A DNA stretch of 64,000 nucleotides, taken from Usitatibacter rugosus. Its GTDB lineage: Bacteria > Pseudomonadota > Gammaproteobacteria > Burkholderiales > Usitatibacteraceae. The notes beneath the pieces were generated by a model, which was given only the letters and a program-made list of their open reading frames with translations, was not told where the DNA came from and made no database searches. Within the stretch, counting starts at the first letter, position 1. Each line of letters begins with the position of its first letter. The position numbers were made by a program, and so were the translations under genes. Location of the stretch: assembly GCF_013003965.1 (NCBI RefSeq), contig NZ_CP053069.1, positions 1,829,419 through 1,893,418 on the forward strand, given 5' to 3'. Shown here in pieces: positions 8,109-15,097 of the stretch.

Positions 8109-9488
8109 ATGCGCGCAGACCAAGCGGTGTTGCTCGGCCTCATTCTCGCGAGCGGAGTGAGCGGCTGCCTAGTGGGGGACGGCCTTCGACGCCCGAGTCC
8201 CGACGAACGTCTGACGGCAATCGCCGAGGCGGATCAGGTGGGGCGAGCCAGAGTTCGGGCCGCTAGGTCTGGCGAGGCGGCATTCATCGAAAACCTTCCA
8301 CCATTCATGCGCACAGGAGATGAGCCAGATCGTCCGGTTGAGGTTCGCAATTGCGCAACCAACATCAACCAATGCCCCACCGATCGCCCCCCTGGAGCCA
8401 AATGCTTTTGCTTCGGTCCGGCAGCGTCGCCCGCCGGGAACCTGGCTTCCTATCTTTCGCCTCTATTGATTGAAGGCAAAGTTTCAAACGATACGTCTGC
8501 CATCGCGGGTACTGACCGCACCGTGGGCGTTCTTTTCGCCACCGATCGCAATGTGGTTCCTGGCGATCGCCTCACCTTCGGAGTCGAGCGAGCCAAGATT
8601 ACATACGGCCTCTGCGAGGTGTCGATTCCCCTTACACACACGCTTGGCCAAGTCGAACGCCCCTCTTGGTGGCCGCTTCGATTTGAAGAGAACGAAAAGT
8701 ACGACATCGTCATAAAGAACGCGCGCGCGCTTCCAGCCCACGAGTTCTTCAGTCTGATGCGTAGCCGCATTGCTAGCTCAAGTAGGCGCGACACGTTGCT
8801 CTTCATCCACGGCTACAACGTTTCCTTCGAGGAAGCTGCCCGCCGAACGGCTCAGATAGCCTACGACCTCGAGTTCAAAGGTGCGGCTGTTTTCTACAGT
8901 TGGCCGTCGCAGAGCGCCGCTCTGAAATACACGGTGGATGAGGCAAATGTCGAATGGTCTCAGTCCAATCTACGTGGTTTCCTCGAAGAATATTTGCGTA
9001 CAAGCGGTGCGGATCGAGTCTTTCTAATCGCGCATAGCATGGGAAGCAGAGCGCTTACTCGCGCTCTGAGGGAGATTTATCTAGTCGATCCCGCGCTTCG
9101 ATCCAAGGTCACCGAGTTGATTCTGGCGGCCCCCGATATCGACGCGCAGGTGTTTGTCCGCGATATCGCCCCGGTACTCGCAAACGAGATGCGACCAATT
9201 ACTCTCTACGCCTCTTCAGATGATCGCGCGCTGTGGGCATCGTCTGTCGTTCACGGGACGCCGCGGGCGGGTGACACGAGAAATGGCATCGTCGTTCTGC
9301 GTGGTATTGAAACCGTGGATGCCTCGGATGTGGATGTGACGCTTGTTGGTCACTCATACGTTGGCGGAAATCGCTCAGCCCTGTCAGACATCTTCTACCT
9401 GATGCGCGACGGCAAGAGGGCAAAGGAACGATTCTCTCTTGAACCCGTGCCGTCGCCGGCTGGACTCTATTGGCGGTTCAAGCGATAG
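8109..9488 (+). CDS. Alpha/beta-hydrolase lipoprotein (DUF900 type)
   Basis: A 459-residue protein with a lipobox-like signal (LLGLILASGVSGC). The core matches the DUF900 hydrolases: LLFIHGYNVSFEEAARR (residues ~233-249), then GAAVFYSWPSQ, then the nucleophile elbow LIAHSMGSRAL, then APDIDAQVF. A His near the C-terminus (VGHSYVGG region) could complete the triad. It is probably anchored in the periplasm as an esterase-like enzyme with unknown substrate. It lies 281 bp after the first hydrolase on the same strand; the two are unrelated in sequence outside the fold motifs. Confidence 0.8.
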   Translation: MRADQAVLLGLILASGVSGCLVGDGLRRPSPDERLTAIAEADQVGRARVRAARSGEAAFIENLPPFMRTGDEPDRPVEVRNCATNINQCPTDRPPGAKCFCFGPAASPAGNLASYLSPLLIEGKVSNDTSAIAGTDRTVGVLFATDRNVVPGDRLTFGVERAKITYGLCEVSIPLTHTLGQVERPSWWPLRFEENEKYDIVIKNARALPAHEFFSLMRSRIASSSRRDTLLFIHGYNVSFEEAARRTAQIAYDLEFKGAAVFYSWPSQSAALKYTVDEANVEWSQSNLRGFLEEYLRTSGADRVFLIAHSMGSRALTRALREIYLVDPALRSKVTELILAAPDIDAQVFVRDIAPVLANEMRPITLYASSDDRALWASSVVHGTPRAGDTRNGIVVLRGIETVDASDVDVTLVGHSYVGGNRSALSDIFYLMRDGKRAKERFSLEPVPSPAGLYWRFKR

Positions 9489-9605
9489 TCGCGCGCCTCG
9501 ACGGATCGATCTCATGGACGAACTCACACAGTTGGTCGGTCGTAGCGGTGACTCGATCGTCGAAGAAGTCGTGGATTAGGAGGCAACGACTGCTTCACCC
9601 CTGGA

Positions 9606-9956
9606 CTACTTCTTGCAAGGGAATGCGTCCATCAATGGAACGGAAACGAGGCCTAGGGCTTGCTCGTTCCAAAGACGCGGGTTGTCATTGATGTACTTAG
9701 CCACAATAGCGCTTGCTTGACGAACAGTTACGCCTTGAGGAGTGCAAATCACTATTCCTTCTAAGGCGTCACTTACCCCCATAACGTAGTGCGGGAAAGC
9801 CATTGCCCGGCCAAGGTTTGCAGTGGGGTCTGATCGTTCCGCGCGCTCCCACTCGCGAAGACTTTCAATGAGCGACGCGCCCTTGTTGTATCGCGCATGG
9901 GTTGCACCGGAGACCGCAACTCCAAACACAATCAGACTTGAGACAAGTAGTCTCAT
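9606..9956 (-). CDS. Rap1a/Tai-family immunity-like protein
   Basis: A 116-residue secreted protein with a signal peptide (MRLLVSSLIVFGVAVSGATHA). The mature part has the Rap1a pattern: an N-terminal helix, GVSDALEG, ICTPQGVTVRQASAIVAKYI, then a Pro-x-Leu segment and the terminal AFPCKK, with the paired Cys of the fold. Rap1a/Tai proteins neutralise periplasmic peptidoglycan amidase effectors of type VI secretion, but many members are orphans. No effector or T6SS gene is nearby. The second of two ATGs was chosen because GAGGG lies 6 nt upstream of it but abuts the first. Confidence 0.68.
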   Translation of the reverse strand: MRLLVSSLIVFGVAVSGATHARYNKGASLIESLREWERAERSDPTANLGRAMAFPHYVMGVSDALEGIVICTPQGVTVRQASAIVAKYINDNPRLWNEQALGLVSVPLMDAFPCKK

Positions 9957-9962
9957 AGACAT

Positions 9963-10237
9963 CCCTCAAGAGTGAACCTCATCGATTGTAGGGCGCTGCG
10001 ACGAAGCAAGGCTGGCCGTGGACAGACTGACACGCGGGATTCGAGCAGGTCCCAGCGACCCTCTTAGAAGAGGATGAGCTTGGTCCTGGGTGAAAAGTCG
10101 TCGCGTTCTGTACCCATTTCTGACGACTCTATCTTAGGCGCCGCTTGGAGCACAGCTGTTGGGAATCGCCGGCTTCAGCGGGTGCCTCAGTAGCGTCGGA
10201 CGCCGGTTGGGTCTGATCGATCACCACGGCCTCCAGC
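9963..10237. other. Intergenic spacer, no gene seen
   Basis: About 275 bases between the Rap1a-like gene and the 3' end of the GGDEF gene. I see no open frame with a ribosome-binding site, no tRNA and no clear terminator. Confidence 0.5.
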
Positions 10238-11242
10238 TCAACTGCCGCCCCAAGGCTCGATGCGGTTTTTCCCCTTACCCTTTGCTAACTGCTTTGCTTC
10301 GTTAGCTTCAAGCACCAGATTTTCACTTGGCGAATTGGCGGCGGCATAGGCCACTCCTACAGAGACGGTGACCTTGGTATGGGCCGCTGCGGCGCCAAAT
10401 GAGAGCTCTGAAATTCCCTTTCGCACGGCGTGTCCGACCTCAATGGCGAAGGTCTGCGTGCAGTTTGGTAGATAGATGGTCATCTCGTCGCCCCCCTCAG
10501 CGTAGGCGTGGCCGATACTTCGGACGACTTCCGCCAAGAAGCGGTGGATGACAGGAAGTACTAGCGCATCAACGCGCACCTCTGTGAGGGAGGTGTTGAC
10601 CGCCTTGAAGTCGTCTATGTCGATATAGAGGACCGCACGCCCGAGCGGTCCGTGCGTGGTCGCAATATCCTCCGCGAGCAACGGTTGAGCATCGAGGATG
10701 CCAAATTTCTGCTGTTTGTCTCTGGCGGTCTGCGGTTCGTCCGCGCGCAGGCCAAGAACATACAGTTTGGCATCGCTCTCCAACCGCCTTTTCGCTCCGG
10801 CAATCGTGACTTCAAGCATTCCCAACTGCTGCTCCACAAGCCGTGGATTTGAAAGCCCCTTTAGCTGTTCTTTCAACACGCCCTCTATGTCTGTGAAGTA
10901 GACGATACTCGACAGCAGGATGAGTAATTGGCTCTCCAGAGATGGCGCGTACCGGATGCGGACTACAGTTAGGACCTCCTTGGCTTCCTGCCATGTGGCG
11001 GTGGCACGCGCTCCCGCCACTCGCTTGCATTCCTCAAGAATGAGGACATAGGTTCGACCGGAATTGCCAGTCGCGCTTCCTTGGCGGCGGTGCGCCTCAG
11101 CCGCTTGCGCTAGTTCAGCGGTCTGGCTCGAGATTAAGCGGCGCAGTCTTTCCGTGACCTGCTGCTGAACTTCCGGCGACAACGTGGCCATTGGGGGGGC
11201 GACGGGACGAGTAGAGAGAGTAGGGTAGCGCCAACCGGTCAA
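10238..11242 (-). CDS. Soluble GGDEF-family protein (GGDEM variant)
   Basis: A 334-residue protein without membrane segments. The C-terminal half is a GGDEF domain: LYIDIDDFKAVN (metal-binding Asp residues, ~205-216), then AYAEGGDEMTIYL, in which the signature is GGDEM, and VTVSVGVAYA near the end. The allosteric RxxD I-site is absent (RSIG in its place). The N-terminal ~190 residues form a helical region I do not recognise and probably carry the input. It could be an active diguanylate cyclase, since F-to-M at the last position is mild, or a divergent nucleotide cyclase of a defence or signalling locus. The start is uncertain; an alternative ATG lies at 11191. Confidence 0.7.
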   Translation of the reverse strand: MTGWRYPTLSTRPVAPPMATLSPEVQQQVTERLRRLISSQTAELAQAAEAHRRQGSATGNSGRTYVLILEECKRVAGARATATWQEAKEVLTVVRIRYAPSLESQLLILLSSIVYFTDIEGVLKEQLKGLSNPRLVEQQLGMLEVTIAGAKRRLESDAKLYVLGLRADEPQTARDKQQKFGILDAQPLLAEDIATTHGPLGRAVLYIDIDDFKAVNTSLTEVRVDALVLPVIHRFLAEVVRSIGHAYAEGGDEMTIYLPNCTQTFAIEVGHAVRKGISELSFGAAAAHTKVTVSVGVAYAAANSPSENLVLEANEAKQLAKGKGKNRIEPWGGS

Positions 11243-11280
11243 TAGCGTTCCCTTGCTGCGAATCGAGATCCACGCCAGGA

Positions 11281-11592
11281 CTACTTCTTGTGCTTGGGAG
11301 CCAAATTCGCGTACACCGAGTCCGCATTGAACGAAAGCATCCCCGGTGCTTCGCCATTACTCAAGCGAATCATGGCCTCGTGATTGGGGAAATGCATCGG
11401 GATGGAGACTCCGGGCGTGTACTGGCCACTTGTCGTCGCGGTACGTCCTTGAACCGTTGTGGTCCCCTCATAGGTGCCCGGTGCGGTGTAGATGCCCTGC
11501 ATCGCGCCGCCTTGCGCATTCAAGACCGCAAAGTGGCTGTATCCCCGCGATCGGGCGAGCTCTGCTGCCTTCAACAACACGTACTCCTGCAT
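11281..11592 (-). pseudogene. 5'-truncated CC0125/CC1285-like lipoprotein gene
   Basis: The frame encodes MQEYVLLKAAELARSRGYS followed by HFAVLNAQGG and a tail ending APKHKK. This matches the C-terminal part of the CC0125/CC1285 lipoprotein family (..E-D-Y-L-L-x-R-A-A-E-L-T-L..GY..F.V). The expected signal peptide, lipobox Cys and first strands are missing: upstream codons (GTRRHRPHSTATA) show no family similarity. The break lies next to the structured sequence at 11727-11850 and probably reflects an insertion or deletion at the island edge. A short functional start cannot be excluded. Confidence 0.55.
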
Positions 11593-11864
11593 GGCAGTGG
11601 CAGTGGAATGGGGGCGATGCCGTCGGGTTCCCTTAACACCCACCCCCGCCTGCCGCTTTGTACCCCCGGGGGGTCTCGGTATCAAGCGGCGGAGAGATCC
11701 GGCCAGGATGTTTGTGGGGTAGGTCGTGGGTTAGGTATGCGTCATTGCTAGCTAGTCCCACCTAATTAACCAGCTAGCAGGGCCAGTGGGCGGACAGGTA
11801 CTCCGCCAAATTTTGACAACGCCAGCCTTTGAACGGGTTGGCGTTTTTGTTTCTGCGGCACCCG
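11593..11864. other. Intergenic, structured region at the edge of the accessory segment
   Basis: No gene. It holds a 10-bp inverted repeat with one mismatch (TGCTAGCTAG at 11746-11755 and CCAGCTAGCA at 11770-11779) and TGGGTTAGGT/ACCTAATTAACC complementarity around it. The octamer CTCCGCCA at 11801 equals the 3' end of the upstream tRNA-Ser. A terminator-like hairpin follows at 11818. Confidence 0.4.
11818..11848. terminator. Terminator hairpin after the nucleotidyltransferase gene
   Basis: AACGCCAGCC pairs with GGTTGGCGTT (10 bp including one G-T pair) around an 8-nt loop, followed on the plus strand by TTTTTGTTT. It lies just beyond the stop of the minus-strand nucleotidyltransferase gene. 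The T-run favours plus-strand termination, so the direction in use is uncertain. Confidence 0.6.
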
Positions 11865-12464
11865 TCACACGCGGGGCTTCCCGGGGCGGGGGGCGTTCTT
11901 CGCGATCAGTTTGCAGGCGAGGTCGATCGAGGTCTTGAGCGCGGCGACGTTCCCCACGAAATCGGGCAGCGACTCGAGGGCCCGGGCTCGCACACTTTCG
12001 GTCTCGATGAGGCCGATACGGGCGAGCTGCGCGATGTCGGCTTGGTCAGGATCCGCGAAGCGCGCGATTTTCGAGACGGCAAGATCCGTCGGGGAGAGTA
12101 GCCGCACTTCGAACTTCGCGGGGTCCACACCGTCGACCTGGAGCGCGATTGAGTCGTCGTGGGCAGCCTGGTGCAGCAAGCCGAAGGCGTCGTTGTACTG
12201 GCGATCGAGGTAGAGCGTACGCAAAGTGCCATCCTGATCGCGATAGGCAACCTCGAGCTCCGTCGGCAGTGCCACGCGCCGGGAGAATGCCGCATCGATG
12301 TCCGCGCTCACGCGGACACCGGTGTACATGAAGGTCGCGGCCCCTCCTGCGATGTACATCCTTACCGGTTCCTTGAGGGTATCGGGCATTCCCGCAGCGA
12401 TCCGCGAGACGATCTTCACGAACGCATCGACGTAGCCCTGAGGCAAGGAGCGGGGAATCTTCAT
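11865..12464 (-). CDS. DUF6036-type nucleotidyltransferase (putative MNT-like toxin/antitoxin component)
   Basis: A 199-residue protein with the minimal nucleotidyltransferase signature: IAGGAATFMY followed by R-V-S-A-D-I-D-A (the GG...DxD metal site, residues ~31-52). LLSPTDLAVSKIARFADPDQ, typical of DUF6036 proteins, follows. Such proteins resemble the MNT/AbiEii fold and are often paired with an HTH partner, as here: its ATG overlaps the stop of the XRE gene by 4 nt. It probably AMPylates or otherwise modifies a partner or tRNA, in a type IV or VII toxin-antitoxin style (inference). The ATG start at 12464 is fixed by the overlap. Confidence 0.65.
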   Translation of the reverse strand: MKIPRSLPQGYVDAFVKIVSRIAAGMPDTLKEPVRMYIAGGAATFMYTGVRVSADIDAAFSRRVALPTELEVAYRDQDGTLRTLYLDRQYNDAFGLLHQAAHDDSIALQVDGVDPAKFEVRLLSPTDLAVSKIARFADPDQADIAQLARIGLIETESVRARALESLPDFVGNVAALKTSIDLACKLIAKNAPRPGKPRV

Positions 12465-12994
12465 GCCGCTACGGCACTCTGCGAGATGCGTTCCTTCAGC
12501 ATCGGGAGGAAGCGCGAGGGCTTGAGCGGACTCGCATCGAGCCAGCGCTGGTACTCGGCCAGTTCCGTCATGCCGGGATGGAGGGCTTCGGCGACGAGCA
12601 GCAATCCTTCGGCATCGAAACCCGGCAGGCCCGAGAGCAGCGTTGCCAGGCCGGCCACGAAGTAGCGGGGACCCTCCGCCATCCACTTGGCGAGGTCGAG
12701 ATCGCGCGAAGCGCAGAGATCCAGCAGTTGCTCTTCGTGTTTACGGCCAAAGGTCGTCGGCATCTCGCGCTCGCGCTTCGGGCGCAACGCCAGCTCGAGA
12801 CCGAGCGCCGAGGCGAGGTTGGCGAGGGTCTGCAGGTCGCAATCGCTGCGCTGGGCAAGGCGAGAGAGCGTCTCCGGACGAATGCCTGCCTGCTTGGCCC
12901 ATTGCTGGCCCGCCACGCCGCGCGTTTGCGCGTGATGGGAGAGCGTGTCGAGCATTGCCGGGAGGACAGGGTGCACGTGATCATCGTGACTCAA
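12461..12994 (-). CDS. XRE-family helix-turn-helix regulator
   Basis: A 177-residue protein whose N-terminal third holds an HTH: GVAGQQWAKQAGIRPETLSR, then a DCDLQTLANLASALGLELAL segment. The C-terminal part (DLCASRDLDLAKWMAEGPRYF and GMTELAEYQRWLDASPLKPS) is a helical domain found in HTH partners of nucleotidyltransferases. The gene begins with TTG at 12994; other candidates are a GTG at 12976 and an ATG at 12955. A perfect 22-bp palindrome covers the TTG, which suggests autorepression. It is translationally coupled to the nucleotidyltransferase gene, so the two form a probable toxin-antitoxin-like module riding behind the ars operon. Confidence 0.7.
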   Translation of the reverse strand: MSHDDHVHPVLPAMLDTLSHHAQTRGVAGQQWAKQAGIRPETLSRLAQRSDCDLQTLANLASALGLELALRPKREREMPTTFGRKHEEQLLDLCASRDLDLAKWMAEGPRYFVAGLATLLSGLPGFDAEGLLLVAEALHPGMTELAEYQRWLDASPLKPSRFLPMLKERISQSAVAA

Positions 12995-13014
12995 ATTGAC
13001 TTATAAGTCAATTT
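12993..13014. promoter_or_regulatory. 22-bp perfect palindrome (putative XRE operator)
   Basis: Half-site AAATTGACTTA followed directly by its exact reverse complement. It spans both the stop codon of the aquaporin gene and the TTG start of the XRE gene. AT-rich in a GC-rich setting, it is well placed for autoregulation by the XRE protein. Confidence 0.65.
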
Positions 13015-13684
13015 TGTCTGTTTGCGTTGGATAGGCCGGAAACAGGCGATTCGAAACAGCTGTGGCGGCGATCGCGCCCGAGAGTTGCGCGACGATGAAT
13101 CCGGGAACGTCGTTAGGCCTCACGCCCGCGAACGTGTCAGTCAGGCAGCGCGCGAGCGTCACCGCCGGGTTGGCAAAAGACGTGGACGCGGTGAACCAAT
13201 AGGCCGCCGCGATATAGGCCGAGATCCACGCGGGCGCCGCGGCGAGCCGTTGCCGCACGCACGCCCACACCACCAGCACCAGGCCGAACGTCGCGACGAA
13301 TTCGCTCCAGAGCTGGTGCGGTCCCGATCGGGGCTTCGTCGAAAACGCAAAGGGCTCGTCGAACATGAGGTGCGCGGCCACGACGCCTGCCGCCGCCGCG
13401 GCGACCTGCACCGCGACGTAGGGCAGCACCTCGTTCCAGGCGAATTCGTGGCGTGCGGCCAGGGAGAGCGTCACCACCGGGTTGAAGTGCGCGCCCGACA
13501 CGGGGCCCAGGCACGCAATCAGGGCCGCGAGGCCAAAGCCGGTGGCGAGCGCATTCGCGAGCAGGGCGAGCGCGGCGTTCCCGCCCGCGAGGCGCTCGGC
13601 CATGATTCCCGAGCCGACGACGATGGCCAGCAGGAACGCGGTGCCGACCGCTTCCGCGGCCAACCGCCGTGCCAACGAAGGCAT
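13001..13684 (-). CDS. Aquaporin/MIP channel of the ars operon (AqpS-like)
   Basis: A 227-residue membrane protein with six hydrophobic segments and two NPA-type half-helix motifs: GAHFNPVVTL (NPV, residues ~61-70) and FANPAVTLARC (NPA, ~163-173). MIP channels conduct water, glycerol or As(OH)3/Sb(OH)3. Within an arsR-arsI-arsC operon, an aquaporin probably serves as the arsenite exit path in place of an ArsB or Acr3 pump, as described for Sinorhizobium AqpS. Its ATG overlaps the arsC stop by one base (TGATG). The earlier in-frame codons belong to the arsC shadow and were excluded. Confidence 0.85.
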   Translation of the reverse strand: MPSLARRLAAEAVGTAFLLAIVVGSGIMAERLAGGNAALALLANALATGFGLAALIACLGPVSGAHFNPVVTLSLAARHEFAWNEVLPYVAVQVAAAAAGVVAAHLMFDEPFAFSTKPRSGPHQLWSEFVATFGLVLVVWACVRQRLAAAPAWISAYIAAAYWFTASTSFANPAVTLARCLTDTFAGVRPNDVPGFIVAQLSGAIAATAVSNRLFPAYPTQTDKIDL

Positions 13685-14178
13685 CACTGCGTGCCGATGT
13701 CGTGGAGCTTCGACTGCAACGACAGGTGATCGAGCTTCGCGAGCGGCAGGCTCGTCATCAGTTCGATGCGCCGGCGCAGCGCCAGCGCCGCATCGTGGAA
13801 TGCCGCGCGCTGTTCCTCGACCGTGCCCTCGACGGCCGCCGGATCGGGCACGCCCCAGTGCGCGCTGGTCGGCTTGCCCGGCCAGATGGGACACACCTCC
13901 GTGGCCGCGTTGTCGCAGACCGTGATGATGAAGTCCAGCGGTGGCGCACCGGGTACCGCGAACTCGTCCCAGCTCTTGCTGCGTACGTTCGAGGTCGGGA
14001 AGCCCAGCGCGCGCATCGTCTCCAGGCTCATCGGATGCACTTGCCCTTTAGGCTGGCTGCCGGCCGAATGTCCCCGGAAGCGGCCTTTGCCGAGGGCATT
14101 CAGCATCACCTCGGCCATGATCGAGCGCGCCGAGTTGCCCGTGCAGAGGAACAGCACGTCGCAGGGCTTCTCGCTCAC
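13684..14178 (-). CDS. arsC: Arsenate reductase, low-molecular-weight phosphatase type
   Basis: A 164-residue protein of the LMW phosphatase/thioredoxin-coupled ArsC class. The P-loop CTGNSARS (C-x5-R) is at residues 12-19, and VCDNAATEVCP supplies the pair of resolving cysteines near residues 88-96. It reduces arsenate to arsenite, and the adjacent aquaporin could then release the product. A GTG start at 14178 overlaps the arsI stop (GTGA). The length fits the family, which usually has 130-170 residues. Confidence 0.92.
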   Translation of the reverse strand: MSEKPCDVLFLCTGNSARSIMAEVMLNALGKGRFRGHSAGSQPKGQVHPMSLETMRALGFPTSNVRSKSWDEFAVPGAPPLDFIITVCDNAATEVCPIWPGKPTSAHWGVPDPAAVEGTVEEQRAAFHDAALALRRRIELMTSLPLAKLDHLSLQSKLHDIGTQ

Positions 14179-14600
14179 GCGCAGCAGCGCGCCTTGGGCG
14201 CGGGCTTTTCTTCCGCCTTCTTCTCGCCGTCGTAGAAAGGCACGGTCCCGAGGCTGTGGAAGGTTTCCCACGCGACGCCGGCCGGATCGGTGACCCACGC
14301 CTTGTCGGAGCGCGCGTAGCAGCACGACACGTTCTCCTCGTTCTTCACGCGGGCCGAAGCCGACTCGAGGCGGGCGCGGATCTCGTCCAGCTCCGAGGCT
14401 TCGTCGACCTGGAAGCCGAGGTGGTTGATGCCCGGCTCGGTGCCGCGCTTCGAGATCGCGAAGTTCACGCGCGGATCGTCGAGCATCCATTTCGCGTAGT
14501 CGTCCTTCAGCACCGTGGGCTCGGCGCCGAACAGGGTGGAATAAAAACCGATGCCCTTTTGCAGGTCGTTCACGGCCACGTGCACATGGAAACGCTTCAT
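14175..14600 (-). CDS. arsI: ArsI/CadI-family vicinal-oxygen-chelate protein (C-As lyase)
   Basis: A 141-residue glyoxalase/dioxygenase-fold protein. His in HVHVAV, His in INHLGFQV and Glu in AWETFHS match the three Fe(II) ligands of ArsI, and the vicinal Cys pair in NVSCCYARSDKAW matches the organoarsenical-binding thiols. The C-terminus carries a further CC (KARCCA). ArsI cleaves the carbon-arsenic bond of trivalent methyl- and aromatic arsenicals to give arsenite; CadI is a close relative induced by cadmium. It overlaps arsR and arsC by 4 nt each, so the operon is tightly coupled. Confidence 0.88.
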   Translation of the reverse strand: MKRFHVHVAVNDLQKGIGFYSTLFGAEPTVLKDDYAKWMLDDPRVNFAISKRGTEPGINHLGFQVDEASELDEIRARLESASARVKNEENVSCCYARSDKAWVTDPAGVAWETFHSLGTVPFYDGEKKAEEKPAPKARCCA

Positions 14601-14956
14601 CGTTGCTCCTTTGCGGGACGCTTGGTGGTTCGGAGGGGGCCGCAGCCGGACGGGGCGCAATCGACGCCATCGGCGGCGCAGCAGTTTTCGGTGAGGTAGC
14701 CGAGCAGGCCGTTCATCCGCTCGAAGTTCGCGGAGTAGTAGAGGTAGCGCCCGTCCTGCCGGCTCTGGACGAGCCCGGCGTGGGATAGCGCCTTCAGGTG
14801 GAAGGAAAGGGTGGCCGGCGAGACCTTGAGGGGGGCGCCGATCTCTCCTACGGAAAGCCCGGTGGGACCGGCCTCGACGAGCTGGCGGTAGATGGCGAGC
14901 CGCGATTCCTGGGCGAGGGCGGCGAGGGAGGCGACGACGGTCTTGGCATTCATCAT
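14597..14956 (-). CDS. arsR: ArsR/SmtB-family metalloregulator
   Basis: A 119-residue winged-helix protein. The recognition helix lies in VSPATLSFHLKALSHAGL (residues ~45-62) and the wing in RQDGRYLYYSAN. The C-terminal Cys cluster NCCAADGVDC...SGCG probably binds As(III), unlike the CVCDLC site of E. coli ArsR. It should repress the operon until arsenite binds. Two consecutive ATGs are possible starts. There is no clear Shine-Dalgarno, and a perfect inverted repeat ends only 2-3 nt upstream, so translation may be leaderless. Confidence 0.9.
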   Translation of the reverse strand: MMNAKTVVASLAALAQESRLAIYRQLVEAGPTGLSVGEIGAPLKVSPATLSFHLKALSHAGLVQSRQDGRYLYYSANFERMNGLLGYLTENCCAADGVDCAPSGCGPLRTTKRPAKEQR

Positions 14957-14958
14957 GA

Positions 14959-14982
14959 TTCGATAATACTCGAATTATCGAA
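14959..14982. promoter_or_regulatory. ArsR operator (inverted repeat)
   Basis: A perfect 9-bp inverted repeat, TTCGATAAT / ATTATCGAA, with a 6-nt spacer, directly upstream of arsR. Size, AT-richness and position fit an ArsR/SmtB operator overlapping the promoter. Confidence 0.75.
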
Positions 14983-15097
14983 CCATGCAAGCTCCTCGAA
15001 CGCCGCGGAACAGGCCTCGCGCTGTAAGCGTCCGCCCTGGGAGGTTTCCGTCGCTGTCCGATAGCCCCGGGGGCCGCGCGGACGAAAGATACGGTCC

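Noticed and set aside
5632-9488. A complete Pycsar defence operon
   Set aside because: The genes after the cyclase-like protein are hydrolase lipoproteins separated by gaps of more than 200 bp, not TM or TIR effectors.
9510-9579. A short plus-strand frame MDELTQLVGRSG...
   Set aside because: 21 codons without a Shine-Dalgarno or recognisable similarity; probably chance.
2660-11590. Integron cassette array
   Set aside because: Orientation is mixed, no attC-like paired cores bound the genes, and no integron integrase is present in the window.
11801-11808. CTCCGCCA as attR of an island inserted at tRNA-Ser
   Set aside because: Only 8 bp match the tRNA 3' end and the adjoining TTCGAATCCC is absent; no integrase is nearby. 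Kept only as a weak note.
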